Origin: Victivallaceae bacterium
GTDB taxonomy: Bacteria > Verrucomicrobiota > Lentisphaeria > Victivallales > Victivallaceae
Reading direction: 5' to 3'
Assembly (NCBI GenBank): GCA_016292515.1
Contig: JAEDIJ010000006.1
Span: forward strand, 1 to 64,000
Length of the DNA stretch: 64,000 nucleotides
Part shown: positions 1-7,902 of the stretch, piece by piece
How positions within the stretch are numbered: the stretch's first letter is position 1
Layout of the letters: each line of letters starts with the position of its first letter
Position numbers and translations under genes: made by a program
Notes under the pieces: model-generated
The model's input: the letters and a program-made list of their open reading frames with translations, nothing else
Databases searched by the model: none
What the model was told of the DNA's origin: nothing

Positions 1-2662
1 CGTGATCGTGGTAGAATTTGTAGATTTTGAGCGCGGCATCCAAACCGGTGCCGGATTCCTCGCCCGCGAAGTTGACATTGCCGGTCTGCGTGCCGCCCAT
101 ATCGGTGTAAATCGCACCCAAACCCGCCTTGACCGCGTTTTCAATGATCGCGAAGTACCATTTCTGCACGTCGGGGTTGTTCATGTCCAGCACCGGGTGG
201 ACGCCGCCGTAGGCGTAGATCGAACCGTCGGGATTGCGGAGGAAGAAATCCTTGCGGGCGTGGACTTTTTCGCCGTCGCCGTGCGTGTAGTCCGCCGCCG
301 TCCACGGACGCGGACGCATCCCGTTGGCGCGGATGAGGTCGTAGGTGGCGTTTTTGGTGCGGTCGAGGCTCTCGATCGGACTGGGGCAAAGTTGCAGATG
401 GAACTGCTGAAATCCGAGTTTGCCCGCCGCTTCGATCGCCTTGCGCGGCTCGTCGCCCGACAGCGTGTTGGTGTGGCTTGCCGTCGGCACAGAGGGGATC
501 TCGCGCAAGTTGGCGGCTGTGCGCAGATTGTGACGCTGGAATTGGTACATCGCCATCCAGTCGTTATGCGGATTTTCCTTGCCGGCGGAAAAACCGTGCC
601 ACATATATTTCGTCGTGATCGGCGCTTTACGTCTGCCGACGGTGACGGAAAGGTTTTCCTTGATCGCTTTGGCTCCTTTGCCGACAGAGGGATTCACCTC
701 GACCACCTGCGGTGCTTCGGTGAAACTCGAATAGACGCCCTGCGGCGCGACGATCCAGCTGAAAGGCTGTCCCGCCGAGAAGAATCCGTAACTGCCGCAA
801 GTCTGCGCTTTTTTGCCGGAATAGTCGAATTCCGCGTAACCGCGCGGCCCTGCGTAGCAGGCGAGACGTTTCACCTGATGTCCGGCGAGCGTTTCGCCGA
901 GGCGGATCTCCGCAGGAAAATCGATCGTCTGCAAGTTACCTTTGTATTCGATGACGTTGATGCGGTCGGCGACGCAGTCGTAATGACGACCGTCGAGGTC
1001 GAGCGTACCGGCTTTGAACTGCCAGTCGTATTTGCCGCTTTCATTGCTGAAATGAAGCAAAAGCGTGTCGCCGGAAACTTCCGCGCCGTCGAAATGCCAG
1101 GAAACGAGTTTGGATTTGACCGCTTTACGCATATTTTCGACGGCTTCCGCGCCGACGAGATTCTGCTCCATCGCGCCGAAAAATTTCATTTTGGGCGCGT
1201 CGGTGAAATTCAGTTGCGCGATTTTCTGACCGGGATAGGTGACGGCAACCGCGCCCTTGTCGCTGATGACAAGTTTCGTGCCGTTGGCAAACGTGGCGAC
1301 GTTGCCGTTGAGCGTAACGCCCTTGACGTCGGCGATCTCCCATTTCACGGCGTCGATCTTGACGCTGGCTTCGGCGATCTCTTTTTGCGGAACGATCGCG
1401 CTGTGCTCCATCAGTTTCGCCGTGTTGACGGGGAGACTGGCGGAGTATCCCACCATCGCCGCCATCAGCGGCTGACCATAAGCCCAGCTCCAAAGCTGAC
1501 GCAATCCCCGCGTGCGGTTCCAGTCAAAGGCGAAATAGACGACTTTGCCTTTACCGATCGATTTTTCCGCAATGTAGGCGCCGAGTTTGTCGCCAGTGGG
1601 GGAAAGGAGGTAGGAAAGCACTTTTGCGCCGGGAAGCGGCTGTGCGATGTGAGTGCCGTAAAAGACGGGGAGTTTTTCCGGCAGGAAAGAGTAGACTTCA
1701 CCCTCCGGACGGCTCGCCGCAAAAGTTTCGACATCGTCGTTGAGGATGTCGCCATCCCAGGTGACGGGAAGGAGTTCCTGCAACGAATCCGGCACGTCGC
1801 AGTTGAAAAAGACCACACCGCCGTTTTGGACGTATTCCTTGATCTTTGCGATGCGTTCCGGCGTGAAAAGTTTTTTCTGATTTCCCGCCGGGATCGCGGT
1901 GAAAAGCACGGCTTTGTAATTTTTCAGATTGGCGAAACTGGGCGTGATGCCGTCTTTCGCTTTGGGTTCGACTTTGTCGCTCAAAAATTGTTTGATCGAC
2001 GCGCCGCCGAGACCATCCAGATAAACGCTGTTGACGCAGGTCGCGCGCAATCCCGCCTTTGCGTAGATCGCGGCGCAGTCGTTGGCGACCCAGGGGCGGT
2101 TGCCGTGAAAAAGGAGAAATTCCGGTTTGCCTTTTTCGCCTTGAACCGGCAGGTTGATCCGGACGACTTCTTCGCCGATGCGTTCGGCATTGGCGACATC
2201 GCCGATGCCGTTGTCGGGATTGAAAGCGGCATCATCGGTAAAGAGGATCGTGTCGATGCGCGAGTACCCGGATTCCGCTTTGAGGGTGATCGTGTTTTCC
2301 CCTTCTTTGAGCATAACGGGCTTTTTGCGTTTTTCCCAGGTGTAACCGCTTGTGCCCGTTTTGTCGCCGAAACTGCCCGCACCGACGCCGTTGAGCACGA
2401 TTTTGGTTTTGCGGTAACCGCCGCCTTGGGAATTGGAACGTACGTACATCGTGTACGCGCCAGCCTTTTCCACTTTGAACGAGCCTTTGGCGATGACCCC
2501 TGTCTGCAAATTGGAGTAGAGCATTTTCAACTCCGAGGCTTTGCCGTCCGGAGTGATCATCCATTTTCCGGTGTCGTTGAGTTTTTCCGCTTCGATTTTG
2601 AACGTCGCGGCGGAAAGTGCTCCGCACAGCGCAATGCCGAGCAATGTCAAAAATTTTTTCAT
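1..2662 (-). CDS. Secreted glycoside-hydrolase-like protein with N-terminal binding module (3' end outside window)
   Basis: The frame stays open from an ATG at 2662 to the window edge, about 887 codons, so the C-terminus is missing. Residues 1-19 form a signal peptide (MKKFLTLLGIALCGALSA). Residues about 20-128 are a beta-rich module with GYRKTKIVLNG and YSRIDTILFTDD, clearly homologous to the two small proteins encoded just upstream. A ThuA/GATase-like segment follows (about 160-340), then beta-rich sequence. From about 640 there is a TIM-barrel-like part with LDMNNPDVQKWYF and AIYTDMGG near residues 820-855, reminiscent of clan GH-D/GH31-type alpha-glycosidases. The ATG follows an AGGAG-type ribosome site. 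The polysaccharide-degrading role is inferred and the GH family is not assigned. It could equally be a large carbohydrate-binding protein without catalysis. Confidence 0.75.
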   Translation of the reverse strand, partial: MKKFLTLLGIALCGALSAATFKIEAEKLNDTGKWMITPDGKASELKMLYSNLQTGVIAKGSFKVEKAGAYTMYVRSNSQGGGYRKTKIVLNGVGAGSFGDKTGTSGYTWEKRKKPVMLKEGENTITLKAESGYSRIDTILFTDDAAFNPDNGIGDVANAERIGEEVVRINLPVQGEKGKPEFLLFHGNRPWVANDCAAIYAKAGLRATCVNSVYLDGLGGASIKQFLSDKVEPKAKDGITPSFANLKNYKAVLFTAIPAGNQKKLFTPERIAKIKEYVQNGGVVFFNCDVPDSLQELLPVTWDGDILNDDVETFAASRPEGEVYSFLPEKLPVFYGTHIAQPLPGAKVLSYLLSPTGDKLGAYIAEKSIGKGKVVYFAFDWNRTRGLRQLWSWAYGQPLMAAMVGYSASLPVNTAKLMEHSAIVPQKEIAEASVKIDAVKWEIADVKGVTLNGNVATFANGTKLVISDKGAVAVTYPGQKIAQLNFTDAPKMKFFGAMEQNLVGAEAVENMRKAVKSKLVSWHFDGAEVSGDTLLLHFSNESGKYDWQFKAGTLDLDGRHYDCVADRINVIEYKGNLQTIDFPAEIRLGETLAGHQVKRLACYAGPRGYAEFDYSGKKAQTCGSYGFFSAGQPFSWIVAPQGVYSSFTEAPQVVEVNPSVGKGAKAIKENLSVTVGRRKAPITTKYMWHGFSAGKENPHNDWMAMYQFQRHNLRTAANLREIPSVPTASHTNTLSGDEPRKAIEAAGKLGFQQFHLQLCPSPIESLDRTKNATYDLIRANGMRPRPWTAADYTHGDGEKVHARKDFFLRNPDGSIYAYGGVHPVLDMNNPDVQKWYFAIIENAVKAGLGAIYTDMGGTQTGNVNFAGEESGTGLDAALKIYKFYHDH

Positions 2663-2770
2663 TCCCGTTTTCTCCTGTTCTTTTTATAGGTGAAAAACAC
2701 ACGATACTTATAAAATAGCACACCAAAGAAAAAAAAGAAATCGGAAAAAGGGATAAAATAGTTTTTTTAC

Positions 2771-2807
2771 ATAAAAAAAGGCTGTCGCAAAATTTTTGCG
2801 ACAGCCT
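2771..2807 (-). terminator. Rho-independent terminator after the small secreted proteins
   Basis: A perfect 14-bp inverted repeat (2779-2792 with 2794-2807, core GGCTGTCGCAAAA) is followed on the minus strand by a run of T (the A-run 2773-2779). It lies 17 bases past the stop of the 2824-3351 gene and separates that operon from the large gene further along. Confidence 0.9.
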
Positions 2808-2823
2808 GAAAGGCGATCGTAAC

Positions 2824-3351
2824 TTAATCGAGCGATTCCATTTCTTCAACGGCGTCGGTCACTTCCGCCGCGTCGTTGGGAGGCGTGAAAGTTTCGTCCT
2901 GCGTGAAAAGGATCGAGTCGAGACGGCTGATCGCGGAAAGCGGGGTCGCTTCCAACGCAATCTTGTCGGTCAGCTCGACGGGGAGCAATGCGCGTTTCCA
3001 CTGATAGGTCGGCTTGCCCTTGACGGCGACTTTTGCATCGCCGAATTTGCCGATGCTCTGACCGTTGATCCTGATCTGCGTTTTGCGGTAGCCTTCGCCG
3101 AAGTCGAGCGTGCGGACCCAGACGTAGTATTTGCCGGCAGAGGGAACTCCGTAAGTACCGGTCGCGCTGTTGGCGGAGCCGCCGCCTTTGACGAATTTTT
3201 CCGAAGTGGCGACTTTGCCGCCGACCGCACTGCCGTCGCCGCCGGAAGTCCAGGCGGTTTTGTTGGGGATATTTTCACCCTCGATACGGAATTCAATGGC
3301 TCCGGCGAGTGCGCCCGCCGCGATCAACGAAGCGATCAACAGTTTTTTCAC
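2824..3351 (-). CDS. Small secreted carbohydrate-binding-like protein, paralog B
   Basis: This 175-residue protein has a signal peptide (MKKLLIASLIAAGALAGA) and then a single beta-sandwich-like module with YVWVRTLDFGEGYRKTQI, INGQSIGKFGD and SRLDSILFTQDE. It ends in an acidic tail, AAEVTDAVEEMESLD. It is a close paralog of the next gene upstream (3380-3910). The same module, without the tail, is the N-terminal domain of the protein at 1-2662. An AAGGAGT ribosome site precedes the ATG, and 28 bases separate it from the upstream stop, so the pair is one operon. Function is unknown; a CBM-like sugar-binding or envelope role is inferred from fold-like features and context. Confidence 0.8.
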   Translation of the reverse strand: MKKLLIASLIAAGALAGAIEFRIEGENIPNKTAWTSGGDGSAVGGKVATSEKFVKGGGSANSATGTYGVPSAGKYYVWVRTLDFGEGYRKTQIRINGQSIGKFGDAKVAVKGKPTYQWKRALLPVELTDKIALEATPLSAISRLDSILFTQDETFTPPNDAAEVTDAVEEMESLD

Positions 3352-3379
3352 TTGGTTACTCCTTATTTTTTAGACGGGA

Positions 3380-3910
3380 TCAGTCGAGCGATTCCATTTC
3401 TTCGATGCCGTCGGTCACTTCCGCGGCGTCATCGGAAGGTTTGAAATTTTCATCCTGCGTCAAAATGATCGAATCGAGGCGGCTGACGTTGGAAAGCGGG
3501 ATCGCTTCCAGTGCGATCTTGTCGGTCAACTCGACAGGGAGCAATGCGCGCTTCCACTTGTACTCGGATTTGCCTTTGACGGCGACTTTGCCGTCGCCGA
3601 ATTTGCCGATGCTCTGACCGTTGATCTTGATCTGCGTCTTGCGGTAGCCTTCGCCGAAGTCGAGCGTGCGGACCCAGACGAAGTATTTGCCGGCGGCGGG
3701 GACGCCGTAAGTGCCGGTTCCCTTGTTGGCTTCATCGTTGCCTTTCTGGAAGTTCTTGTTGGCGGTCGCGACGCGCTGTCCGACTGCGGAACTTTGTCCG
3801 CCGTCCGCCCAGGCACCCTTTTGGGGGAGGTGCTCGCCCTCGATGCGGAATTCAATGGCACCGGCGAGCGCGCCCGCCGCGATCAACGAAGCGATCAACA
3901 TTTTTTTCAT
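3380..3910 (-). CDS. Small secreted carbohydrate-binding-like protein, paralog A
   Basis: This 176-residue protein has the same signal peptide, module (GYRKTQIKINGQSIGKFGD, SRLDSIILTQDE) and acidic tail (AAEVTDGIEEMESLD) as paralog B. Longer upstream readings exist, but the ATG at 3910 is right: it follows AAGGA, starts a signal peptide, and lies downstream of a perfect promoter at 3968-3996. First gene of a two-gene operon with paralog B. The consensus promoter suggests strong expression. No catalytic motif is visible; a binding or structural envelope role is the likeliest reading. Confidence 0.8.
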   Translation of the reverse strand: MKKMLIASLIAAGALAGAIEFRIEGEHLPQKGAWADGGQSSAVGQRVATANKNFQKGNDEANKGTGTYGVPAAGKYFVWVRTLDFGEGYRKTQIKINGQSIGKFGDGKVAVKGKSEYKWKRALLPVELTDKIALEAIPLSNVSRLDSIILTQDENFKPSDDAAEVTDGIEEMESLD

Positions 3911-3967
3911 CGTCAAAATCCTTTCTTTTGTTTGGGATGAAGTTACTCTTTTTTCGAGAGTTTTTTT

Positions 3968-3996
3968 ATTATACCACATTTTACGGGATTTGTCAA
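3968..3996 (-). promoter_or_regulatory. Perfect consensus sigma-70 promoter for the secreted paralog operon
   Basis: On the minus strand TTGACA (3991-3996) and TATAAT (3968-3973) are separated by exactly 17 bases. It is the only full-consensus promoter noticed in the window. The predicted transcript starts near 3961, right at a short stem (ACTCT/AGAGT, 3945-3961), a possible 5' mRNA-stabilising hairpin. Confidence 0.85.
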
Positions 3997-4026
3997 GATT
4001 GGAATGATGAGGAAAATCGACCTCGC

Positions 4027-4055
4027 TTGCTTTTTCGCGGATTTCGCTATATATT
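4027..4055 (+). promoter_or_regulatory. Promoter for the rhodanese lipoprotein gene
   Basis: TTGCTT (4027-4032), a 17-base spacer and TATATT (4050-4055) lie 25 bases before the ATG at 4081, with a GAGGAGG ribosome site between. Confidence 0.7.
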
Positions 4056-4080
4056 GGAGAAAGATGAGGAGGAATTTGCC

Positions 4081-4431
4081 ATGAACCGTTTGTTGCTTGC
4101 GCTGGTTTCGTTGCTCGGTGTTTGCGGATGTGAAAAAGACGACATTCCGTTGCCGATGCCGCCGGAAGCAAAATTGATCGACGTCCGTTCGCAGGAGGAA
4201 TACGCGGCGGGGCATCTCGCCGGAGCCGTATGGATATCGCACGGCGAAATTTCCGGAAAGATTGCCGATGTCGCGCCCGATCGTTCGACCCCGGTCTACC
4301 TTTACTGCCGCAGCGGCCGCCGCTCCGGCATCGCCAAAGACGCATTGACGCAAAAAGGTTACACAAAAGTCTACAATCTCGGCGGGATCGGCGATGCCGC
4401 GAAAACTTTGCAATTGCCGATCAAAAAATGA
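4081..4431 (+). CDS. Single-domain rhodanese lipoprotein
   Basis: This 116-residue protein starts with a lipoprotein signal (LLALVSLLGVCGC, lipobox Cys near residue 17), followed by one rhodanese domain: LIDVRSQEEYAAGHLAGAVW, then the active-site loop YLYCRSGRRS with the catalytic Cys, then GYTKVYNLGGI. It resembles periplasmic PspE-type sulfurtransferases, which move sulfane sulfur to thiophilic acceptors. It is membrane-anchored in the periplasm if the lipobox is used. The ATG at 4081 follows GAGGAGG, and a more upstream in-frame start would destroy the signal peptide. It has its own promoter and terminator. The physiological acceptor cannot be inferred. Confidence 0.88.
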   Translation: MNRLLLALVSLLGVCGCEKDDIPLPMPPEAKLIDVRSQEEYAAGHLAGAVWISHGEISGKIADVAPDRSTPVYLYCRSGRRSGIAKDALTQKGYTKVYNLGGIGDAAKTLQLPIKK

Positions 4432-4459
4432 GCCGTGCATAGATAAACGCAACTACCTT

Positions 4460-4487
4460 TCCCTCCCGATGCGGAGGGATTTTTTTT
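4460..4487 (+). terminator. Rho-independent terminator after the rhodanese gene
   Basis: TCCCTCC (4460-4466) pairs with GGAGGGA (4473-4479) around a 6-base loop, followed by eight T. Confidence 0.85.
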
Positions 4488-4518
4488 GTAAAAAAATGAA
4501 AAAATAGAGAAAAAACGC

Positions 4519-4547
4519 TTGTATTTTGGAAAAATATGGATTATATT
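4519..4547 (+). promoter_or_regulatory. Promoter for mraZ
   Basis: TTGTAT (4519-4524), a 17-base spacer and TATATT (4542-4547). The transcript would begin near 4554. That rules out the in-frame start at 4526 and favours 4598. Confidence 0.7.
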
Positions 4548-4597
4548 TGTGTTGTAATGGAAATTTTTGGAATAAAAAAGAAGGGTGCGGCTCCGGA

Positions 4598-5080
4598 ATG
4601 TTGAGCTTCTGCGGAATGGATTCCTGCCGGGTCGACGGCGCGGGCCGGGTGCGTCTGACGACGCCGACGGTCGAGGATTTTCTGCGCCGTTGCGACGGGG
4701 AAGTCGTGCTTTTCGGTTTGCCGGAGGGCGCGGTCGCCGTTTACCCGGAGGAAGTCTATCAGGAAATGCGCCGCCGGGAACTCGGCGATCTGGATGCGGT
4801 CGGAGCGAGTTTTGCCGCCCGCCGCTCGTTGCGCCGCTTCGGCTCGATGGCAAGCGCGGCGAAAATCAGCAGGCAGGGCAGGGTGACACTGCCGGAAGTC
4901 CTGCAACGTTTTGCCGGTTTGCTTCCCGGAAGCGATGCCAAAGTCGTCGGCGTCGAAATCGGCGTCGAAATTTGGGCGGCTGACCGCTTTGAGGCGGAAA
5001 TGACCGATATTTTGCGCGCGGAAAAAAACAAACGTCAATTGGAATTAAATCAGGAGGAGGGCGTTTCAAATGAACCGTAA
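4598..5080 (+). CDS. mraZ: MraZ-like transcriptional regulator
   Basis: This 160-residue protein has two AbrB-like repeats: VDGAGRVRLTTP near the start and ISRQGRVTLPEVLQRFAG in the second half, with the MraZ-typical AVYPEEVYQEM between. MraZ family proteins bind direct repeats upstream of the division and cell-wall (dcw) cluster and repress it. Here the gene is an orphan: no rsmH, pbp or mur genes follow, only a tiny membrane protein overlapping by 11 bases. The start at 4598 matches family length; its ribosome site (GAAGGG) is weak. The division genes ftsA and ftsZ lie about 49 kb away in this window. Identification rests on the two motifs and length. Confidence 0.8.
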   Translation: MLSFCGMDSCRVDGAGRVRLTTPTVEDFLRRCDGEVVLFGLPEGAVAVYPEEVYQEMRRRELGDLDAVGASFAARRSLRRFGSMASAAKISRQGRVTLPEVLQRFAGLLPGSDAKVVGVEIGVEIWAADRFEAEMTDILRAEKNKRQLELNQEEGVSNEP

Positions 5081-5300
5081 TGCTTCACCGCTGGTCAAGA
5101 TTCTGCTTGTCACGATCTTTTTTGCCATTACGTTGCTGCTGTCGGGCGTGCGGCTTCATCACGATGCACCGCAATCGTTGACGCTCGCGCAGGAAACGGC
5201 GAAAAACGTTTCGCGGCACTTTGCCGAAGACAATGCTTCCTGGGGGCGTCTGGCGGAAAAAAATCCGCTTCTGATGTTGCGGTTGACTTCCCGCTACTGA
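5070..5300 (+). CDS. Short single-pass membrane protein after mraZ (possible FtsL-like)
   Basis: This 76-residue protein has one transmembrane helix near the N-terminus (ILLVTIFFAITLLLSGV, residues about 11-28) and a short polar, helix-prone tail with QETAKNVSRHFAEDN. The ATG sits inside the last codons of mraZ, behind a strong AGGAGGAGG site, so the two are translationally coupled. Position after mraZ, small size and N-in topology recall FtsL, which normally follows mraZ-rsmH. The tail is shorter than an ordinary FtsL and has no clear leucine zipper, so that assignment is only a suggestion. Confidence 0.7.
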   Translation: MNRNASPLVKILLVTIFFAITLLLSGVRLHHDAPQSLTLAQETAKNVSRHFAEDNASWGRLAEKNPLLMLRLTSRY

Positions 5301-5315
5301 TTTTTTACATTTGAT

Positions 5316-5344
5316 TTGCAGAAAAGGGAACAGCGTGCTATTTT
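5316..5344 (+). promoter_or_regulatory. Promoter overlapping a hairpin before the ABC exporter
   Basis: TTGCAG (5316-5321), a 17-base spacer and TATTTT (5339-5344). The spacer overlaps the left arm of an AACAGCG/CGCTGTT inverted repeat ending in seven T (about 5329-5371). The upstream mraZ transcript could therefore terminate just as the exporter transcript begins. Confidence 0.6.
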
Positions 5345-5371
5345 TATAAGGAACGGGGACGCTGTTTTTTT

Positions 5372-7006
5372 ATGCTGGACTTTTTCGGACAACTCAACAC
5401 ACTTCTCACGCCGGGCGATCGCTGGAAGCGTTTCGGCATCGAGAGCGCGATGTTTCTTTCCGCCGTACTGGAAATGGCGGGCATCGGCGTTTTTGTCCTC
5501 GCCGTCAAGGTCTTCTTGCAAGGGGAAACTTCGCTTGCCGGGGCGGGGTGGCTTCTGCTCTTTCTCCTGCTGCTGATCGGCAAAAATCTTTTTGCCTACG
5601 GGATCGTTTCTCTGCAATCGAAATTCGTCTATCGTAAACAGCAAGCGTGGTGCGCCGCGCTCTTTGATCGCTATCTCCACGGAGATTTTGCCGGAATGCG
5701 TCAGCGGGGCGGCGCGGATTGCGCCTTGTCGCTGTCGCGCGTGGCGTTGCTCTGCGAACGGGCGTTTCTGCCGGCGATGCAGTTGATCGCGGATGCGATG
5801 CTCTGCGTTGTGCTGATTTTGGCGTTGGCGGTTTACTTGCCTTATATTGCGCTTTCCGGGATATTCTTTTTTGCGGCGATGACCGCGATCGTGCTGATGA
5901 TCTTTTACCGCCGGAACCGCCAGCTCGGCGCGGCGGCGGGGACGCTCGACCTCGACGCGGGCAAACTGGCGGCGCAGTCGCTCGACGCGTTGGAAACTTT
6001 GCGCGCTTTCGGCGGAGAAAACTTTTTTTCGCAACGCTATGCCGCTTCTCAGCAAAGACTTCTGCCGTTGCGGAAAAAACTTTATGATTACGGGCAGGCA
6101 CCTCGGCTGATTCTGGAAAGTTCCGCACTGATCTACCTTTTCGGACTTCTGGGGGCGATGATGCTGTTGCAAGTACCGCGATCCGTGATTTTGCTGGATT
6201 TCGCCGCCTTGATCGCCGTCCTCGCCCGACTGCTGCCGGCATTCAGCCGGATCCATTACGGCGCGACGTTGCTGCGGCAGTATCAGCCGCTTTGGAGCGA
6301 TTTTTACCGCGATCTCAAAACGATGCCGACGGAAAAAATTTCCGATACGGAGGGGGACTTCGTGTTTTCTCAAAGCGTGGAGATCCGCGACCTCGTTTTC
6401 GGCTATCGGGATTGCGGAAAAGTTTTCAACGGCTTTTCGTTGACGGTAAAAAAGGGGGAATGCGTCGGCGTTACGGGACGCACCGGAAGCGGCAAATCGA
6501 CGCTTTTTGCGCTTCTGCTCGGCTTTTACGCGCCGGAATCGGGAGAAATTCTCATCGACGGGAAGCCTTTGAGAGAAAGTCTTGCTTCATTCCGGCGGCA
6601 GGTCGGCTTCGTGCCGCAGAATGTTCCGCTTTTTGAAGATACGCTCCGGCATAACCTGACGCTGGGGTACGCGGCGTCCGACGAGGAGATTTGGCGCGCG
6701 TTGAAACTCGCCCGCATCGACGATTTCGTGCGGAGTCTGCCGGGAGGACTGGAATACCGGATCGACCCCGACGGCAACAATCTTTCCGGCGGTCAGCGTC
6801 AGCGGCTTGCCATCGCGCGCGCTCTCTGCCGGCGCGACGTGAAACTTCTCCTGCTCGACGAAGCGACGAGCGCGCTCGACGCGATGACCGAAGCGGAATT
6901 TGCCGAAACTCTCGCTTTTCTCCGCGGTAAAATGACGATCCTCGTCATCTCCCACCGGGAGGGCGCATTGCGAAGTTGCGACCGGATCGTCGAGATAAAC
7001 CAATGA
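5372..7006 (+). CDS. ABC exporter, fused permease and ATPase
   Basis: This 544-residue half-transporter has a type I exporter fold. The N-terminal ~330 residues hold several hydrophobic helices (VLEMAGIGVFVLAVKVFL, LGAMMLLQVP). The ATPase domain follows with Walker A (GRTGSGKST), Q-loop (GFVPQNVPLFEDTL), signature (LSGGQRQRLAIARAL), Walker B (LLLLDEATSALD) and the switch His (ISHR). It resembles MsbA/LapB-like exporters and should work as a homodimer in the inner membrane. The substrate cannot be read from sequence. The gene stands alone, with its own promoter; the AAGGA site is about 20 bases from the ATG, so translation may be weak or controlled by the leader hairpin. Confidence 0.88.
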   Translation: MLDFFGQLNTLLTPGDRWKRFGIESAMFLSAVLEMAGIGVFVLAVKVFLQGETSLAGAGWLLLFLLLLIGKNLFAYGIVSLQSKFVYRKQQAWCAALFDRYLHGDFAGMRQRGGADCALSLSRVALLCERAFLPAMQLIADAMLCVVLILALAVYLPYIALSGIFFFAAMTAIVLMIFYRRNRQLGAAAGTLDLDAGKLAAQSLDALETLRAFGGENFFSQRYAASQQRLLPLRKKLYDYGQAPRLILESSALIYLFGLLGAMMLLQVPRSVILLDFAALIAVLARLLPAFSRIHYGATLLRQYQPLWSDFYRDLKTMPTEKISDTEGDFVFSQSVEIRDLVFGYRDCGKVFNGFSLTVKKGECVGVTGRTGSGKSTLFALLLGFYAPESGEILIDGKPLRESLASFRRQVGFVPQNVPLFEDTLRHNLTLGYAASDEEIWRALKLARIDDFVRSLPGGLEYRIDPDGNNLSGGQRQRLAIARALCRRDVKLLLLDEATSALDAMTEAEFAETLAFLRGKMTILVISHREGALRSCDRIVEINQ

Positions 7007-7032
7007 AACTCTCGCTTTTTTGCGAAAAAGAG

Positions 7033-7061
7033 TTGCATTTTTCAAAGAAGTGTGTTATTTT
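7033..7061 (+). promoter_or_regulatory. Promoter for rpsT
   Basis: TTGCAT (7033-7038), a 17-base spacer and TATTTT (7056-7061), 60 bases before the rpsT start. Confidence 0.7.
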
Positions 7062-7121
7062 AGGTAAATGCAATTCTCTGTTTATGTAAATTAAACCGAT
7101 ATAACGGAAGGAATTTTGATT

Positions 7122-7385
7122 ATGGCTCACATGAAATCGGCAATCAAGCGCATCCGCACCAGCGCGCAGGCGAATTTGCGTAACCGTTCGCGCATCAGCA
7201 AACTCAACACGCTGGAGAAAAAACTTCGCGCGGCGGTCGCCGCCAACGATGCCGCGGCGGTGGAATTTGCCAAAGATTTCGTCAGCGCCCTCGATAAGGC
7301 GGCGAAAGTCGGCACGATCCACGCGAACCGCGCCGCCAACAAGAAATCGCAGGCGGACAAACTCATCAATTCGATGGCGAAGTAA
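7122..7385 (+). CDS. rpsT: 30S ribosomal protein S20
   Basis: This 87-residue, strongly basic, helical protein begins MAHMKSAIKRIRTSAQANLR and ends HANRAANKKSQADKLINSM, typical of S20, which binds the 5' domain of 16S rRNA early in 30S assembly. The ATG at 7122 follows GGAAGGA; an in-frame TTG at 7116 is too close to that site. The gene is monocistronic, with promoter at 7033 and terminator at 7411. The roughly 60-base leader could host S20 autoregulation known from enterobacteria, but no specific element is visible. Confidence 0.95.
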   Translation: MAHMKSAIKRIRTSAQANLRNRSRISKLNTLEKKLRAAVAANDAAAVEFAKDFVSALDKAAKVGTIHANRAANKKSQADKLINSMAK

Positions 7386-7410
7386 TTTTTTCCATCGCAT
7401 TGTGAAAAAA

Positions 7411-7440
7411 AGAGCCGGAAATTTTCCGGTTCTTTTTTTT
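7411..7440 (+). terminator. Rho-independent terminator after rpsT
   Basis: AGAGCCGGAAA pairs with TTTCCGGTTCT (7411-7432), followed by eight T; A-richness on the other side makes it plausibly bidirectional. Confidence 0.9.
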
Positions 7441-7497
7441 GTTTCGCGGCGGTGTCCGCGAGACCAATACTTCACGCCGAGGGCGCGAAATCGGGCA
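7441..7497 (+). repeat. REP-like intergenic repeat, copy 1
   Basis: The core TTTCGCGGCGGTGTCCGCGAGA is followed by a tail ending AAATCGGGCAA. It matches copies at 7590, 24452 (reverse) and 36148 (reverse). The core folds on itself (CGCGG/CCGCG). No coding potential is evident; the 7441-7902 gap holds two copies, a 10-bp perfect hairpin and AT-poor filler. Confidence 0.7.
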
Positions 7498-7589
7498 ACT
7501 GGGACAAATAAGACCGGTAAGACCAGTAAGACATACGCGCTCTGTTATCGCAGGCTTGTCCCAATCGTCCTACTTGTCTCAGTCGTCCT

Positions 7590-7668
7590 CATCGCCCCGT
7601 GAATTTCGCGACGGTGTCCGCGAGATAAACATCAACGTGGGGAGTGTCGCCCATCGGGCAGTCGGGCG
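7590..7668 (+). repeat. REP-like intergenic repeat, copy 2 (longest)
   Basis: The core CATCGCCCCGTGAATTTCGC runs on through GACGGTGTCCGCGAGA (7590-7625), then a tail ATAAACATCAACGTG and CCCATCGGGCAGTCGGGCG. The left 36 bases match the reverse complement of 36148-36182 with only a few changes. The right 60 match the reverse complement of 24452-24510. Confidence 0.75.
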
Positions 7669-7846
7669 GACGGCGCGCGAAAGCGCAGAGTATTAGCCCG
7701 CGTGGGACGCAGGTCTATTTGCAGTAACAAACAGACGAGCCCGTGGAGATTTGCGGGGACATTCGTTTGGAGTGTAGACCAAGCGCAAGTTCCGCAAATA
7801 TCTGCGGCAGGTACAGATCCCGCCTGTGGCGGGCGCCCGGGGAGTC

Positions 7847-7873
7847 AAGAGGGCGCGGCGTGAGCGCCCTCTT
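7847..7873. repeat. Strong 10-bp hairpin between convergent genes
   Basis: AAGAGGGCGC (7847-7856) pairs perfectly with GCGCCCTCTT (7864-7873) around GGCGTGA. It lies 30 bases past the stop of the 7903-8532 gene on the minus strand and lacks a T-run, so it is a possible mRNA 3' end stabiliser or another dispersed hairpin. Confidence 0.6.
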
Positions 7874-7902
7874 GCGCTCATCGCGCCAAAGTGCGCCGAT
7901 AC

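Noticed and set aside
2..2689. An 895-codon open frame on the plus strand opposite the secreted protein
   Set aside because: Antisense shadow of the minus-strand gene; no ribosome site, Arg/Phe/Asp-rich composition, and the opposite frame has a signal peptide and homologous module.
7439..7696. An 85-codon frame between rpsT and the polyprenol-kinase-like gene
   Set aside because: It spans two REP-like copies and the terminator T-run.
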